Below, in pieces: positions 10,911 to 21,724 of a DNA stretch of 64,000 bases. The DNA is from Turritopsis dohrnii (lineage: Eukaryota > Cnidaria > Hydrozoa > Anthoathecata > Oceaniidae). The position numbers were made by a program, and so were the translations under genes. The stretch spans positions 744,001-808,000 of the forward strand of contig BQMF02000023.1 of assembly GCA_027922465.2 (NCBI GenBank), given 5' to 3'. Numbering within the stretch: the first letter of the stretch is position 1; every line of letters begins with the position of its first letter. The notes under the pieces are model-generated. The model saw only the letters and a program-made list of their open reading frames with translations, searched no databases and was not told where the DNA came from.

Positions 10911-12300
10911 TCGACTTGCCTAATGTAAATCAATTGACCTGCGATTATACATTGGCAATATGTATGTATGAGAGTGGATTCAGCTGCACAGTGTAGTTGA
11001 GGGTTCTTTGAATTGAACCGGCATCCATTCAGTGCGGCATCGCATTATTATCTTAGCTTCATCTTTTTTATGCGTACGTGGAATTACAACAATCGACTTT
11101 TCCCCAAATTTTTGGTTTAAAACCGTGTCAAGTAATCCAGTTTTACTTCGTCTCAATTCATTCTGTTGTTTTCAAATTATATTTCCTTATAAGCTTCACT
11201 TAGTAGGCTACTACTTCATATAGGAGTACATATAGGTTGCTACTTTTTCAATCGTGCTATACGCGAGTGTTTCAGGTGCAAAGCGATCATCGTGTAGACA
11301 AAAAATAAACCTCGATACTCCAAAACTCCAGGTTTTATTTTTATTCATTTCATTTTGTTTGTTTATTTGTTTATTTTTTTGTTTATTTATTTATTTGCAT
11401 TTGACTTGGTCAATGTCATTTTTAATATCACTCACATCGATTCTTCTCTTCAAATATTACTTGTTTCTATTCCGAAAATCTTCAACACAAGGTCATATAT
11501 GTTGGCTAGGTCAAAACACAGCAATTAAACTCAGCCAAACGGTAAAATCGAAATAATACTACATCATTACAATTCCTTCTTTCATTTGAGAAATTAATTA
11601 ACCTGCAGGGCAAATTTGTTGAAAGTCACGACGGGGGAGTATATCTTCATAGATAGGCACACAAAAGAACACACCACTTCAATGGAAATACACTTGGTTG
11701 CAGTGATTTTTTGATGATTTTCCCAACTAGTAACTTTAAGATGATATGAAGAAAATTTTAATCATCAATGGAGGAGGGTAAACAGTTGAGCATCCAATCA
11801 AATTTAGCAATGCATTCAAATCTTCCTCGCAGTGTATTTAAATTGAAATACAGTTTTAAAGCTCAATTAACTAGTAATTAATTTATGCCACGACCATATA
11901 GTCATTACATCAATTATAAATGAAGAGTGAGGTTCATCAATTACACGAGGTGCAGCAGTTAAAGTTCTCGTTTGACAGCATTTCACAACTGTCTTTGTAC
12001 ATCCACGAGTATTGGATTTCTGTTTGTTTATTGTTTTTGCTTTGAAGGGTGGTGTTGCAGCATAAAGCAGCGACTGACTTAGAGAGAAAGTGACATGGTA
12101 ATTAGGTTGAATGTGTGTCAAATACAGGATGTGAAGTAAAAATTTAGTCTCTCGGATAGGAAGCGTAGAGAGTCGTGGCGTTGTGTTAATGTAGGGAGTG
12201 TGGTGTATTATAAGTGTATAGTAGAGTGCATTGTGCAGTGTTCAGCGTGACACATAAGGTTGATGTGTCGTTTGTTAGTAAATATATTGTTTTAGTGAAT
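10911..12300. other. Intergenic between the Penelope remnant and the SLC22 gene
   Basis: No coding exon recognised. It contains a T-rich low-complexity stretch of TTTA/TTTG repeats (about 11337-11400) and one family A MITE. A roughly 40-bp stretch at 11999-12039 (GTATTGGATTTCTG..., then TTGTTTATTGTTTTTGC) is nearly repeated at 12366-12406, just ahead of the SLC22 start. Confidence 0.5.
11603..11726 (-). repeat. Small palindromic MITE, family A, copy 3 (diverged)
   Basis: Recognised by GCAAATTTGTTGAAAGTCAC at the left, ACCACTTCAATGGAAATACA in the core and GCAGTGATTTTTTGATG at the right. It is the most diverged of the six copies. Confidence 0.55.
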
Positions 12301-12343
12301 TAGAAACCAAAAACATGCGATAAAATGAGAGAAGTCCTTCATA

Positions 12344-12408
12344 GTATGTACAAGGATGTATTGCACATCCATATGTATTGGATTTTGGTTTGTTTATTGT
12401 TTTTGCAG
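12344..12408 (+). other. Possible 65-bp intron in the 5' leader of the SLC22 gene
   Basis: ATA followed by GTATGT at 12344, and TTGTTTATTGTTTTTGCAG ending at 12408, make a good donor and acceptor. Splicing would turn the upstream ATG (12325) into a short upstream open frame that ends before the likely start at 12421. Confidence 0.4.
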
Positions 12409-12420
12409 TCTTTTCTTAAG

Positions 12421-14010
12421 ATGAAAAAAAAACAAAGTTTAACGCACAACGAAGCTAGCATAACAGATAATGGAGAAACCGTTTTGCATGTTGATGTTGC
12501 AGAGTCGTTATCGATGGTTGGAGAATTTGGAATTTACCAGAAAGCAATCTTGGTTCTTGCCTGTTTAATGAAGCTTCCAGTTTCTTATCAAATATATTTG
12601 TCATACTTCATCACTCTGACGCCACCCTGGGAATGCATGCAGAATAGCAGTATTTGTCTTGCAAATACCACACAGAAGGTGAATACCACACATAAATATA
12701 CAAGTAGATGTGACATGCCGAAGACGGAATGGAGATTCACACGTGACCGAGATTTCTCAATTGTTTTGGAATATGACCTATATTGCGATAGAGAATGGTT
12801 CATCTATATGACCACGTCAGCATTTTTCATTGGATTCATTTTAGGCTCTATCATTCTTGGTTACGTTGCGGACGTAATTGGACGTCGAAGAGTTGTGATT
12901 CCTTCAGCCATCGTCTTACTCGTTACCGGTTTTTTGTCCATCTATTCTCCAAACGTTTATGTTATTTTATTTTGCCGGTTTATAATAGGTTTTGCTTATA
13001 CCGGTTATAATTCCCAGATTTTCGTTTTACTGACGGAGATAGGAGGTAAAAAAAACCGCGTTTTCATCTCAGCATTGCCGTTCGTATTTACGTCAATCGC
13101 AGCATGTCTGCTGGCTGTCAAAGCTTACTTCATACCGAATTGGAAGTTACTGACAATACTGACGGTTGCACCGTATTTTATTCTGATGCCTTGCTTGTTG
13201 TTTCTACCGGAATCCATTCGTTGGTTGCATGTGCAAGGGAAAGCGAAGCGGTTACGTAAAACAATAGCAAGAATTGGTCGTTGCAATTCAAAAGAATTTC
13301 CTGATCACGTGACATTAACTAGCAACAGTGAAAACAATAGAAATACCACTTCGAACCCATGTCATATTTTTAAAAACAAGCATGTTTTGATGCTAGTGTT
13401 AATACAAGGGTATGCGTGGTTGGTGGCGTCAGTTAATTATTTCGGATTCTCATTTGCTGCCAATAACTTTGGCGGTTCTCTCTATCTGAATTTTTTCTTG
13501 ATCAATCTCTGCGATGTTCCTGCTGGCCTGCTTGGAATTTATTTGTGTGCCACAATTGGGCGCAAAAAGTGCGTTATTTTTTCAACCATCATTGGAGCGG
13601 TTTTTTGTTTTGGCGTTGGTTTCATACCAAGGCGTATCACGGCTTTAAGAATAGCTTTTGGCGTTCTTGGCAAAGCTAGCATCACTATTGCATTCAATTC
13701 GTTGCACGTATGGTCCGCAGAATCCTTCCCAACCTCTTCTCGTTCATCTAGTATGGGAATTCTTCAAATCTGCAGCAAGTTAGGTGGCGTGTTGTCACCA
13801 TGGATGTTCCAATGGCTTTCGACAGTTAATCACGCCCTGCCGTTCATTGTGATGGGGATAGCAATATTGATAGCTGGTGGGTTGTTGTTTTTTGTTCCTG
13901 AAACTAAAGATCTTGATTTAGAAATGGAAGTGAAACAAGAAAACATTGAAATAAAGTTATTAACGCAAACGACCAATCAAAATGGATCTGTCAGCGCAGA
14001 CAGCCAATGA
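12421..14010 (+). CDS. SLC22-family organic ion/carnitine-type transporter
   Basis: A 529-residue major facilitator membrane protein, intronless in its coding part. I chose ATG 12421 rather than the in-frame ATG at 12325, because the extra residues look like a translated leader intron and SLC22 proteins start shortly before the xxxGxFGxYQ block, here MVGEFGIYQKAI. Family marks: first transmembrane segment, then a large extracellular loop with cysteines and N-glycosylation sites (NSS, NTT), the MFS signature GYVADVIGRRRV after TM2, FLPESIRWL before the central cytoplasmic loop, GRKKCVIF after TM8 and FVPETKDLDLE after TM12. Twelve hydrophobic segments can be placed. The substrate cannot be told from the sequence. 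AATAAATAAATAAATAAA lies about 190 bp downstream. Confidence 0.93.
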   Translation: MKKKQSLTHNEASITDNGETVLHVDVAESLSMVGEFGIYQKAILVLACLMKLPVSYQIYLSYFITLTPPWECMQNSSICLANTTQKVNTTHKYTSRCDMPKTEWRFTRDRDFSIVLEYDLYCDREWFIYMTTSAFFIGFILGSIILGYVADVIGRRRVVIPSAIVLLVTGFLSIYSPNVYVILFCRFIIGFAYTGYNSQIFVLLTEIGGKKNRVFISALPFVFTSIAACLLAVKAYFIPNWKLLTILTVAPYFILMPCLLFLPESIRWLHVQGKAKRLRKTIARIGRCNSKEFPDHVTLTSNSENNRNTTSNPCHIFKNKHVLMLVLIQGYAWLVASVNYFGFSFAANNFGGSLYLNFFLINLCDVPAGLLGIYLCATIGRKKCVIFSTIIGAVFCFGVGFIPRRITALRIAFGVLGKASITIAFNSLHVWSAESFPTSSRSSSMGILQICSKLGGVLSPWMFQWLSTVNHALPFIVMGIAILIAGGLLFFVPETKDLDLEMEVKQENIEIKLLTQTTNQNGSVSADSQ

Positions 14011-14603
14011 AAATGGACGGAAATGATGAAAAAAGAACTTTTAGATGACATCATCACTATCGCTTTCCAAAGGGAAAAAACAGAGTATTAATGGCTTGTC
14101 GAATCGTTATAATCGTTATAATCGTTATAATCGCAATAATAGCAGTAATTTATTACTGAAGTGTATATATCCTGATTGTAAATATTCATAATAAATAAAT
14201 AAATAAATAAAATACATTTTCCTTTTATCCCTCGCTTCAGTTAAACAAAGAAAATAGTTTGAAAAAAGTTGTGAAATGCTTGGTGGATGGAAACAAAAAG
14301 CTCATTTAGAGTTGGTCTTTTAAACAAATAAGTCCCAGCATAACAATTTGCATTTCTCAGAATGTTGTTATCTCCCTAATACGTAATACAACTACCACAA
14401 TGCAATGCGAAAAAGTTACTAACAATGTCTCCGTGGAATTATAAAAGAGTTTCACTAACAAAACAGGTCTTCTCAAAGCTGTTTAGAACAGTGTTTAAAG
14501 CAATCCCTGAGCAAAAAATTATAGCATTGCATTATGGTAGTTGTATTCTGTATTTGATGGAAAATGACGTCACTGGAGCGGCAAAACCGTTACAATTAAC
14601 TAA
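14011..14603. other. 3' flank of the SLC22 gene
   Basis: Holds the microsatellite (AATCGTTAT)n near 14099-14135 and the (AATA)n run at 14190-14213 that supplies polyadenylation signals. Nothing else recognised. Confidence 0.5.
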
Positions 14604-14928
14604 GGGCCTGATTACATGATCCGGTTAGACGGGATGAAATTTCATCCCGCCTTGCCGAGATGAATTTCAACTCGGTGTTACATGCAAAATTTTCATCCCG
14701 TTTAGGCGGGACGGGACAAAACTAACCCTTTGTGTTTTGAATTTTTGACAAACTACGCATGCTCAAACCTCAAACTTGTCCCGGTTGACCGGAACGAAGC
14801 GATTACATGGGAAAATTTTATCATGTAATCGCGATGGGAAATTTATGAAGATTTGACCACGAAGCCAAGACCTCGGCAAGGCGGGATGAAATTTAATTCC
14901 GTCTAACCGGGATCATGTAATCAGCCCC
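14604..14928. mobile_element. Harbinger-type MITE
   Basis: The ends GGGCCTGATTACATGAT and ATCATGTAATCAGCCCC are inverted repeats flanked by TAA on both sides (14601-14603 and 14929-14931), the 3-bp duplication usual for PIF/Harbinger. Long inner arms carry GGTTAGACGGGATGAAATTT and its diverged inverse. The whole 325 bp can fold and does not code. Confidence 0.75.
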
Positions 14929-14931
14929 TAA

Positions 14932-16007
14932 GAAGAAGATTTGTAAATGAAGTTCTTGTGACTTCTTATCCTAAAATAGCACTTGAATATTTTTGCTAGA
15001 GCTTTTGTTTCAGATCGTTTCATGGATATTTAGGGCAGGCTTAAGAGCAGTAATTATCGCCTCCTTATAGAGAAAATGTGTTTGTCTGTGTGTGTATAAT
15101 GCTCTTGTTTCTTGTTGGTAAAAAAGTAAACATTATGGCGATCCGTGTGACAATACTATATCGCGTTTCCAACCACATAACTTGATTAATATTCAAGAAA
15201 ACGGATTTGCTTCCAAGTCTTTCTTGTAGGCAGGTGGTTCCTCAGACCAACCGCAATTCTAAATCAATTTTAAAGGACCGGGGGTTTAGCTGTTCTCTAA
15301 CCATGGTCAATGTTGATAATAATTAGTTTGCTACGGTTAAAATTCGGCATGAACTACACTCGTTATTCGGCATGAAATACACTCGTTATTGGGCGCTTCA
15401 TCTGGATATTTTCTAGAGGTATCAAAGGTTTCTGGCAGAAAAAATCGTGAAATTGTTTTATGTTCACGTTACATAGTTTGGCTGTTGCCATGAGGACATT
15501 TTTAGCGAGAATGGTTCATTTTAAATCTTATTTCTTAGTAGACTTTTCTAGGTTTTTGCATGGGTTTCAGACTTTTAGAGCCGAATTTATTATTATTATT
15601 ATTAATTTTATTTCAAACTAGTTAGGAATTTATTTCAAAACAGTTATTTTCATCAAATCACGGTACCTATCAGTCGGCTGATTTTTTTTCAAATCTTTTA
15701 TATTTTATCAGCTGACAATACTTCCCAAAACATATGAGGTGTTAAGGTTTGGGATCTCACAACAATAGTTTATTATAGTCACGTGACAATATCAGTACAC
15801 GAAACTGAGACAAAGGCTGGATTCTTAAAGCTTCTATTTTATTGATGTTGCTAGTTTCCTAATCTTCTATTTTTTTATGAACTTTTTTCAAAAATACATA
15901 CACACTCACAAAAATAAATTTATTATACCTGTTGTCAATATAACACAGTTATTGCATGGAAGATCTTCCTGAAGAGTGTGCACAACTCATTACAAAGTTT
16001 GAAATCT
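14932..16007. other. Intergenic, no gene seen
   Basis: AT-rich with a (TTA)n stretch near 15588-15604. There are no exons or clear repeats. It ends at TTTGAAA, which borders the Helitron array. Confidence 0.5.
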
Positions 16008-16014
16008 ATATATT

Positions 16015-17047
16015 AATAGCCGATTCTCTGTTTGTTTGTTTGTTTGTTTGTTTGTAAGTCACGCAAAATGGTAGATTGAGTTGTGAGTGAAATTATTTCT
16101 TTTTTTGTGTGCGACGTGAGTTCGAAACAAATACATTGCAACCCCAATCGAACGTGACTTTTTATGGCTGGTGAACCAATAGAGATAACGTTTTGTTTTT
16201 ATTATTATTGTTAGTTTTATATTCCACGTTGACTTGGCTTTGAAAACAATACATCAACTAAATACAAAGTCACTAACTGATTAAACATTTTGGACAAAAA
16301 GCAACAGTGGCAGAACTTGGCAGCATGTTCGGTTTGCTACTAACTCTTGCCTGACTGTCTGAGACGGGTGAACTTTTTTTTGAGCAATCAAAATGTTTAA
16401 AAACCGATAGATAAAAAAAGAGTATCATAAAACAAAATGTTTTTTTTTTTTTTTTTTGCTTTTCTTTTAATAAATTAATTTCTTCTTTTAATTGTTAAGC
16501 GTTCTGATCGAACGTTTTTTTATTCTATTTATTCATTTAGCACGTGCCTTTTTTCTCTCCTCCGTGTGAACTTTTTAAGAAGAGAAACCATTTTCCCCCT
16601 GTTTGATAGCACCCATGTTAGAGCGCGTAACGTTTTTAAAACAAAAGCTAATAAAAAGTTTTTTTCTCTCTACGTTTTGAGTGCAAATAAATAACACATG
16701 AAATTTGGGGTTTTTTGGAACCATTGTTTAAACTGATATTTGATATTTGATTTCGAATCTGTCGCTAGGATAACTGACGTTTTTTCGGGTCCGCGATACA
16801 GGCGATGGGGTGACAAAAAATTTGGGTCTAACTTTTTTGGGAGGGGTCTGTGACGTCATCAAAATCTTTGAAGAATGATATCTCTGTAACGGTTGATCGT
16901 AGCGGAACGATCCCATACATTTTTTTAATCAGTTTTTCGAGCTCTACAACATGGTAACACTTTCGGTTGCCAATTCCTTAATTTTATTTTTCGTGAAGTC
17001 AACGCATGCTGAACATGGGCGGCGAGCGACGCCGCCTTGGCGGCTAG
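16015..17047 (+). mobile_element. Non-autonomous Helitron, unit 1 of a head-to-tail array
   Basis: Begins TCTATATATTAATAGCCG followed by a TTTG/TCTG microsatellite, and ends with the GC hairpin GGCGGCGAGCGACGCCGCC, then TTGGCGGCTAG. A TC 5' end plus a 3' hairpin and CTAG is the Helitron signature. 1033 bp, no protein seen; the short open frames in it recur in unit 2 and show no motif. Confidence 0.75.
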
Positions 17048-18103
17048 TCTATATATTAATAGCCGATTCTCTGTCTGTCTGTCTGTCTGTCTGTTTGTTT
17101 GTAAGTCACGCAAAATGGTAGATTGAGTTGTGAGCGAAATTATTTCTTTTTTTGTGTGCGACGTGAGTTCGAAGCAAATACATTGCAACCCCAATCGAAC
17201 GTGACTTTTTTTGGCTGATGAACTAATAGGAATGACGTTTTGTTTTTATCATTATTGTTAGTTTTATATTCCACATTATTGACGTGGCTTTGAAAACAGT
17301 ACATCAACTAAATACAAAGTCACTAACTGATTAAATATTTGGGACAAAAAGCAGCAGTGGCAGAACGTGGCAGCATATGTTCGGTTTGCCACTAACTCTT
17401 GCCTGACTGTCTGAGACGGGTGAACTTTTTTTTTTGAGCAATCAAAATGTTTAAAAAACGATAGGTAAAAAAAGAGTATCATATCAAAAGAAAATGTTTT
17501 TTTTTTTTTTTTTGCTTTTCTTTTAATAATTTAATTTGTTCTTTTAATTGTTAAGCGTTCTAATCGAACGTTTTTTTATTCTATTTATTCATTTAGCACG
17601 TGCCTTTTTTCTCTCCTCCGTGTGAACTTTTTAAGAAGAGAAACCATTTTCCCCCTGTTTGATAGCACCCATGTTAGAGCGCGTAACGTTTTTAAAACAA
17701 AAGCTAATAAAAAGTTTTTTTCTCTCTACGTTTTGAGTGCAAATAAATAACACATGAAATTTGGGGTTTTTTGGAACCATTGTTTAAACTGATATTTGAT
17801 ATTTGATTTCGAATCTGTCGCTAGGATAACTGACGTTTTTTCGGGTCCGCGATACAGGCGATGGGGTGACAAAAAATTTGGGTCTAACTTTTTTGGGAGG
17901 GGTCTGTGACGTCATCAAAATCTTTGAAGAATGATATCTCTGTAACGGTTGATCGTAGCGGAACGATCCCATACATTTTTTTAATCAGTTTTTCGAGCTC
18001 TACAACATGGTAACACTTTCGGTTGCCAATTCCTTAATTTTATTTTCCGTGAAGTCAACGCATGCTGAACATGGGCGGCGAGCGACGCCGCCTTGGCGGC
18101 TAG
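17048..18103 (+). mobile_element. Non-autonomous Helitron, unit 2 of the array
   Basis: 1056 bp, starting at the base after the CTAG of unit 1 and nearly identical to it apart from microsatellite length and scattered changes. It ends in the same hairpin and CTAG. Confidence 0.75.
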
Positions 18104-18946
18104 TCTATATATTAATAGCCGATTCTCTGTCTGTCTGTCTGTTTGTCTGTCACGCAAAATGGTAGATTGAGTTGTGAGCGAAATTATTTCTTTTTTTGTG
18201 TGCGACGTGAGTTCGAAGCAAATACATTGCAACCCCAATCGAACGTGACTTTTTTGGCTGATGAACTAATAGGAATAACGTTTTGTTTTTATCATTATTG
18301 TTAGTTTTATATTCCACGTTGACTTGGCTTTGAAAACAGTACATCAACTAAATACAAAGAAACTAACTGATTAAACATTTTGGACAAAAAGCAGCAGTGG
18401 CAGAACGTGGCAGCATGTGCGATTTGCCACTATCTCTTGCCTGACTGTCTGAGACGGGTGAACTTTTTTTTTGAGCAATCAAAATGTTTAAAAACCGATA
18501 GGTAAAAAAAGAGTATTATATCAAAACAAAATGTGTTTTTTTTAACAAATTTTCTTTTAACAAATTAATTTCTTCTTTTAATTGTTAAGCGTTCTGATCG
18601 AACGTTTTTTATTCTATTTATTCATTTAGCACGTGCCTTTTTTCTCTCCTCCGTCGTGATGTTTTTAAGAAGAGAAACTATTTCCCCCTTACGTTTGATA
18701 GCACCCATGTTAGAGTGCGTAACTTTTTTAAAACAAAAGCTAATAAAAAGTTGAAGTTTTCTCTCTCTACATTTTGAGTGTATTGTTACACTGATAAAAG
18801 ATTGGTTTTATCAGAGGTTGTGACTTCGAATATGCTTCTGGTTGAACACAAGTTGTACGAGCCGTTTATAAGGAAATTTGACGTTTATTGATACAGTGAT
18901 ACAGAGCATGTGAACATCGGCGGCGAGCGACGCCGCCTTGGCGGCT
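18104..18946 (+). mobile_element. Helitron unit 3, different 3' third and lost CTAG
   Basis: Starts directly after the CTAG of unit 2. It follows units 1 and 2 to about 18775, then has an unrelated stretch of about 145 bp before returning to GGCGGCGAGCGACGCCGCC and TTGGCGGCT. The final AG is missing. TTTGAAA occurs on both sides of the whole array (16008-16014, 18947-18953). Confidence 0.7.
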
Positions 18947-18953
18947 TTTGAAA

Positions 18954-20535
18954 CAATTTTGTCAGTAATTAGATTACATATTCACACTGTTCAGTATGGC
19001 CAGTTTTGAATGGTTAAATGATTCTCTATCAATATAGAAAAGTAGTAAAAATTATGACAATAGATTTCGTCATCTGATATTTAAGAAATTAATTTTAAAA
19101 GCTATGTTTTGGTCGATTGTAACTCAGTTTAATGTCAGCTATAAATTCTTAGATTACAATTTATGAAATTGATTAGAACATGGTATTAAATTTGGATATC
19201 GATTTCATGTTTCAACTGAACTTTTAAAAAATACCTAAAGTTGATCGCAATAACAGTCGGTCGAAAAATCAACACGAACATATTAAAGATATGCAAAAAA
19301 AAAAAATCTAAAATATATGCACGTGGTAGGTTACTTCATTCAGAATTGGAACAAATTTACATAGACATATAGTTTTCATTCAGATCATACTCGTGTGAAT
19401 ATAAAACGAATATTCGTGTTAGAATTGTCGATGTAGCACAATTGACTTTATAATCTGGTATCTTTCTGTGTAACCTTATTCTGCTTGTGTACCATTATTA
19501 ATACCTTATCGGGGAAAAAAAAGTCGGAGAAAAGTGACCATTTTTTTGGTTGGTGACTAAAATTTTCCACGACCAAATCTTTCCCCGATTTTTCTGTACC
19601 CGAACAAAAAATTTCCCCGACATTTTTTTCCCGATAAGGTAAGTAAATAAAATTGTTTAAGTAAACGCTGACTCGACAACTACCTGCCCAAATCAGAAAA
19701 AAATCATTTTTCAATTCTGGGTCAGCAAGTATTGGCACTCTCTATTTTATTTGCTTTACTCATTCATCTTTACTCATTCGTCATGAATGAAATGGATGAA
19801 AATGCATTTGAAAATGACTTGGTGGATGGAGACAGCTTGCAACAACATTGAGCGGAAATCCACTATCAGACATATCAATATGAAATGACTTTAACATTTA
19901 TATGAATCATAGATTGTAATCCGATAGAATATTTTTTTTTGTTACTGTCAATATAGTGTTTTGAAATAGATAAAAATCTCTACTGCCGCCGTAGTTAATT
20001 TTAATAACCCCCGTCACTTTGATAAAACAACTTAAGAAAAACCGCAAGGACATACTGCTTCTAAGGGAGTCGGTGAATATATTTTGTTTTGATGGTGAAA
20101 GGTTAGGTGAGATTCATTCTTTATTGTTTACAATGAAAAGTCCTGAAAATGAACGCTGAAAATGTGAAGGCATTCAGGCGTGATTGACATTATCTTGATA
20201 GATAAAGCTGTTAGATCGAAAATATCAAGAGGTTTTCCTAATGACAGAAGAAGACTGATTTGAAATGATCAGTACTGCCAAGTAGTCAACCTTCTACACA
20301 AACAGATTTTTTAAAGCGCACGGAAAATCTTCATGATTAAAAAAATAGTTTAACTTTATGTGGCATGCTTTGGATGCTTGAAACATTTTTAACTGTTTAG
20401 GCTGTTTCCCGAAACGTCATATATGAGAATAAAATGATTGAGAGAAAAGAGTAAAAGAGAGTTGAACAAATATTTCCTTTTGTTCTTCTCCCACCCTTTT
20501 GTTCTTCACCCACCCTTCTTTTATTAGTTCTTACA
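18954..20535. other. Intergenic, no gene seen
   Basis: Apart from the small inverted-repeat element at 19504-19639, no exon, RNA or repeat was recognised. Confidence 0.5.
19504..19639. mobile_element. 136-bp MITE with TA duplication
   Basis: The ends CCTTATCGGGG-A-tract-GTCGG and CCGACA-T-tract-CCCGATAAGG are inverted repeats bordered by TA (19502-19503 and 19640-19641). The CC start next to TA recalls the larger elements at 9568 and 30897. Confidence 0.7.
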
Positions 20536-20778
20536 GCCTCGTTTTCATGTTTAGATTTCTCATTGTCGATCAGCAGTACAACTGTTATTAAAGGGGAAGT
20601 AAACTTAAATAACTAACATTTTAATTTTGATTTGCTAATCAAATTCATACTATTCACTTAATATAAATTATCCCCAATTGCAGTCCTCCCTTCGTTTTTA
20701 ATCTTTATGACGTAATTCATCATAATAAAAGAACTTTGTCAAATAAGTTTTCATCAATTTTCAACTTGAAAACGAGGC
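20536..20778. repeat. Dispersed inverted-repeat element, family B
   Basis: The ends are GCCTCGTTTTCATGTT and AACTTGAAAACGAGGC. The inner part TTTATGACGTAATTCATCAT followed by AATAAAAGAACTT recurs at about 29922 and 30661, and the left end is echoed near 3893. No coding capacity. Confidence 0.65.
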
Positions 20779-20889
20779 GAAAACTTCTGCGATGCATAAA
20801 TTATCAATTTATGGATATGACTATCGACAAAAATTCCCTATTTACTTTTTTAACTATTTCAAACTTCAGAGATTTTTAATCTATTCTTT

Positions 20890-20962
20890 ACAACCTCGAA
20901 CCCAGGGTCTCTTGCCGTATATCCGTATATCGAAAAGGCAAAAGACCCTGGGTTCGAAGTTG
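20890..20962. mobile_element. 73-bp palindromic MITE with 8-bp duplication
   Basis: The arms ACAACCTCGAACCCAGGG and CCCTGGGTTCGAAGTTG nearly fill the element. TATTCTTT lies on both sides (20882-20889 and 20963-20970). An 8-bp duplication fits hAT or P type; which one is not decided. Confidence 0.7.
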
Positions 20963-20970
20963 TATTCTTT

Positions 20971-21724
20971 TATCAAACATGATTAGTTTGTATGCTTATG
21001 TGAAGTTCTTAATGATGGTATTGAAGGGGTTAAGCCACGAATCACTCTACCAAGTTGTATATAAATCCCCATGAATGTAAACTAAATATAGCTTCGTGTA
21101 CACAAATCACGTGTACACAAAACACGATTTTATGTAAAGTTGACTAATAACTATTATAAAAGAAAGTAGTTTAACAACTAGGCCAAAAACAAAATGCTTA
21201 CCAAAGCCCAAGAAAGGTTATGTTAAAAACAGATAAGGTGGATTTTGATAAACGGGGTAACAAGCAACTGGGTTCGAGGTGGTTGGGTTTGATAGACTTG
21301 TTGGCATCCTCTTGATATCCAAACATGGCGTACTAACTGCTTTTCGTTCTCAAAGACAAAACCCCAGATAAACTTATCATTCGTTAATGCACGTTCACAC
21401 TTCCCAAAACTTTTCAGTTTCAAAAAGAGGCCTGCATGACGTGAAGTTAAATGTTGCTGCAGGATGATTTTTTTGCTCAGAGATTTAGCTGACGCACTTT
21501 CTTTCCGCATTCCTCCAAGAAATCTTTTTAACAATGAGCCATTAAATCTTTTATTATCATCATGACCTCATTAAAGGCTGTGAATTACGTAAGAGCTCGG
21601 CTTCCGTAAAATCGGTAGCTAATAATGCTGACTGTTTTCTTCTTTTCAGAGCACACACAAGCTTTATTATATACATTAGCGACAATGTTATAACTATATC
21701 GACTATTTAAAAGGCAGTCGAACA
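20971..21724. other. Upstream region of the coiled-coil gene
   Basis: No exon recognised. It includes a diverged echo of the 73-bp MITE arm near 21268 (CTGGGTTCGAGGT). The promoter of the downstream gene probably lies here, but no core element can be assigned. Confidence 0.4.

Noticed and set aside
16728..18238. Conserved small proteins of 62 and 85-89 residues on the minus strand of Helitron units
   Set aside because: They are identical because the DNA units are copies. There is no motif or start context, and the frame is lost in unit 3.
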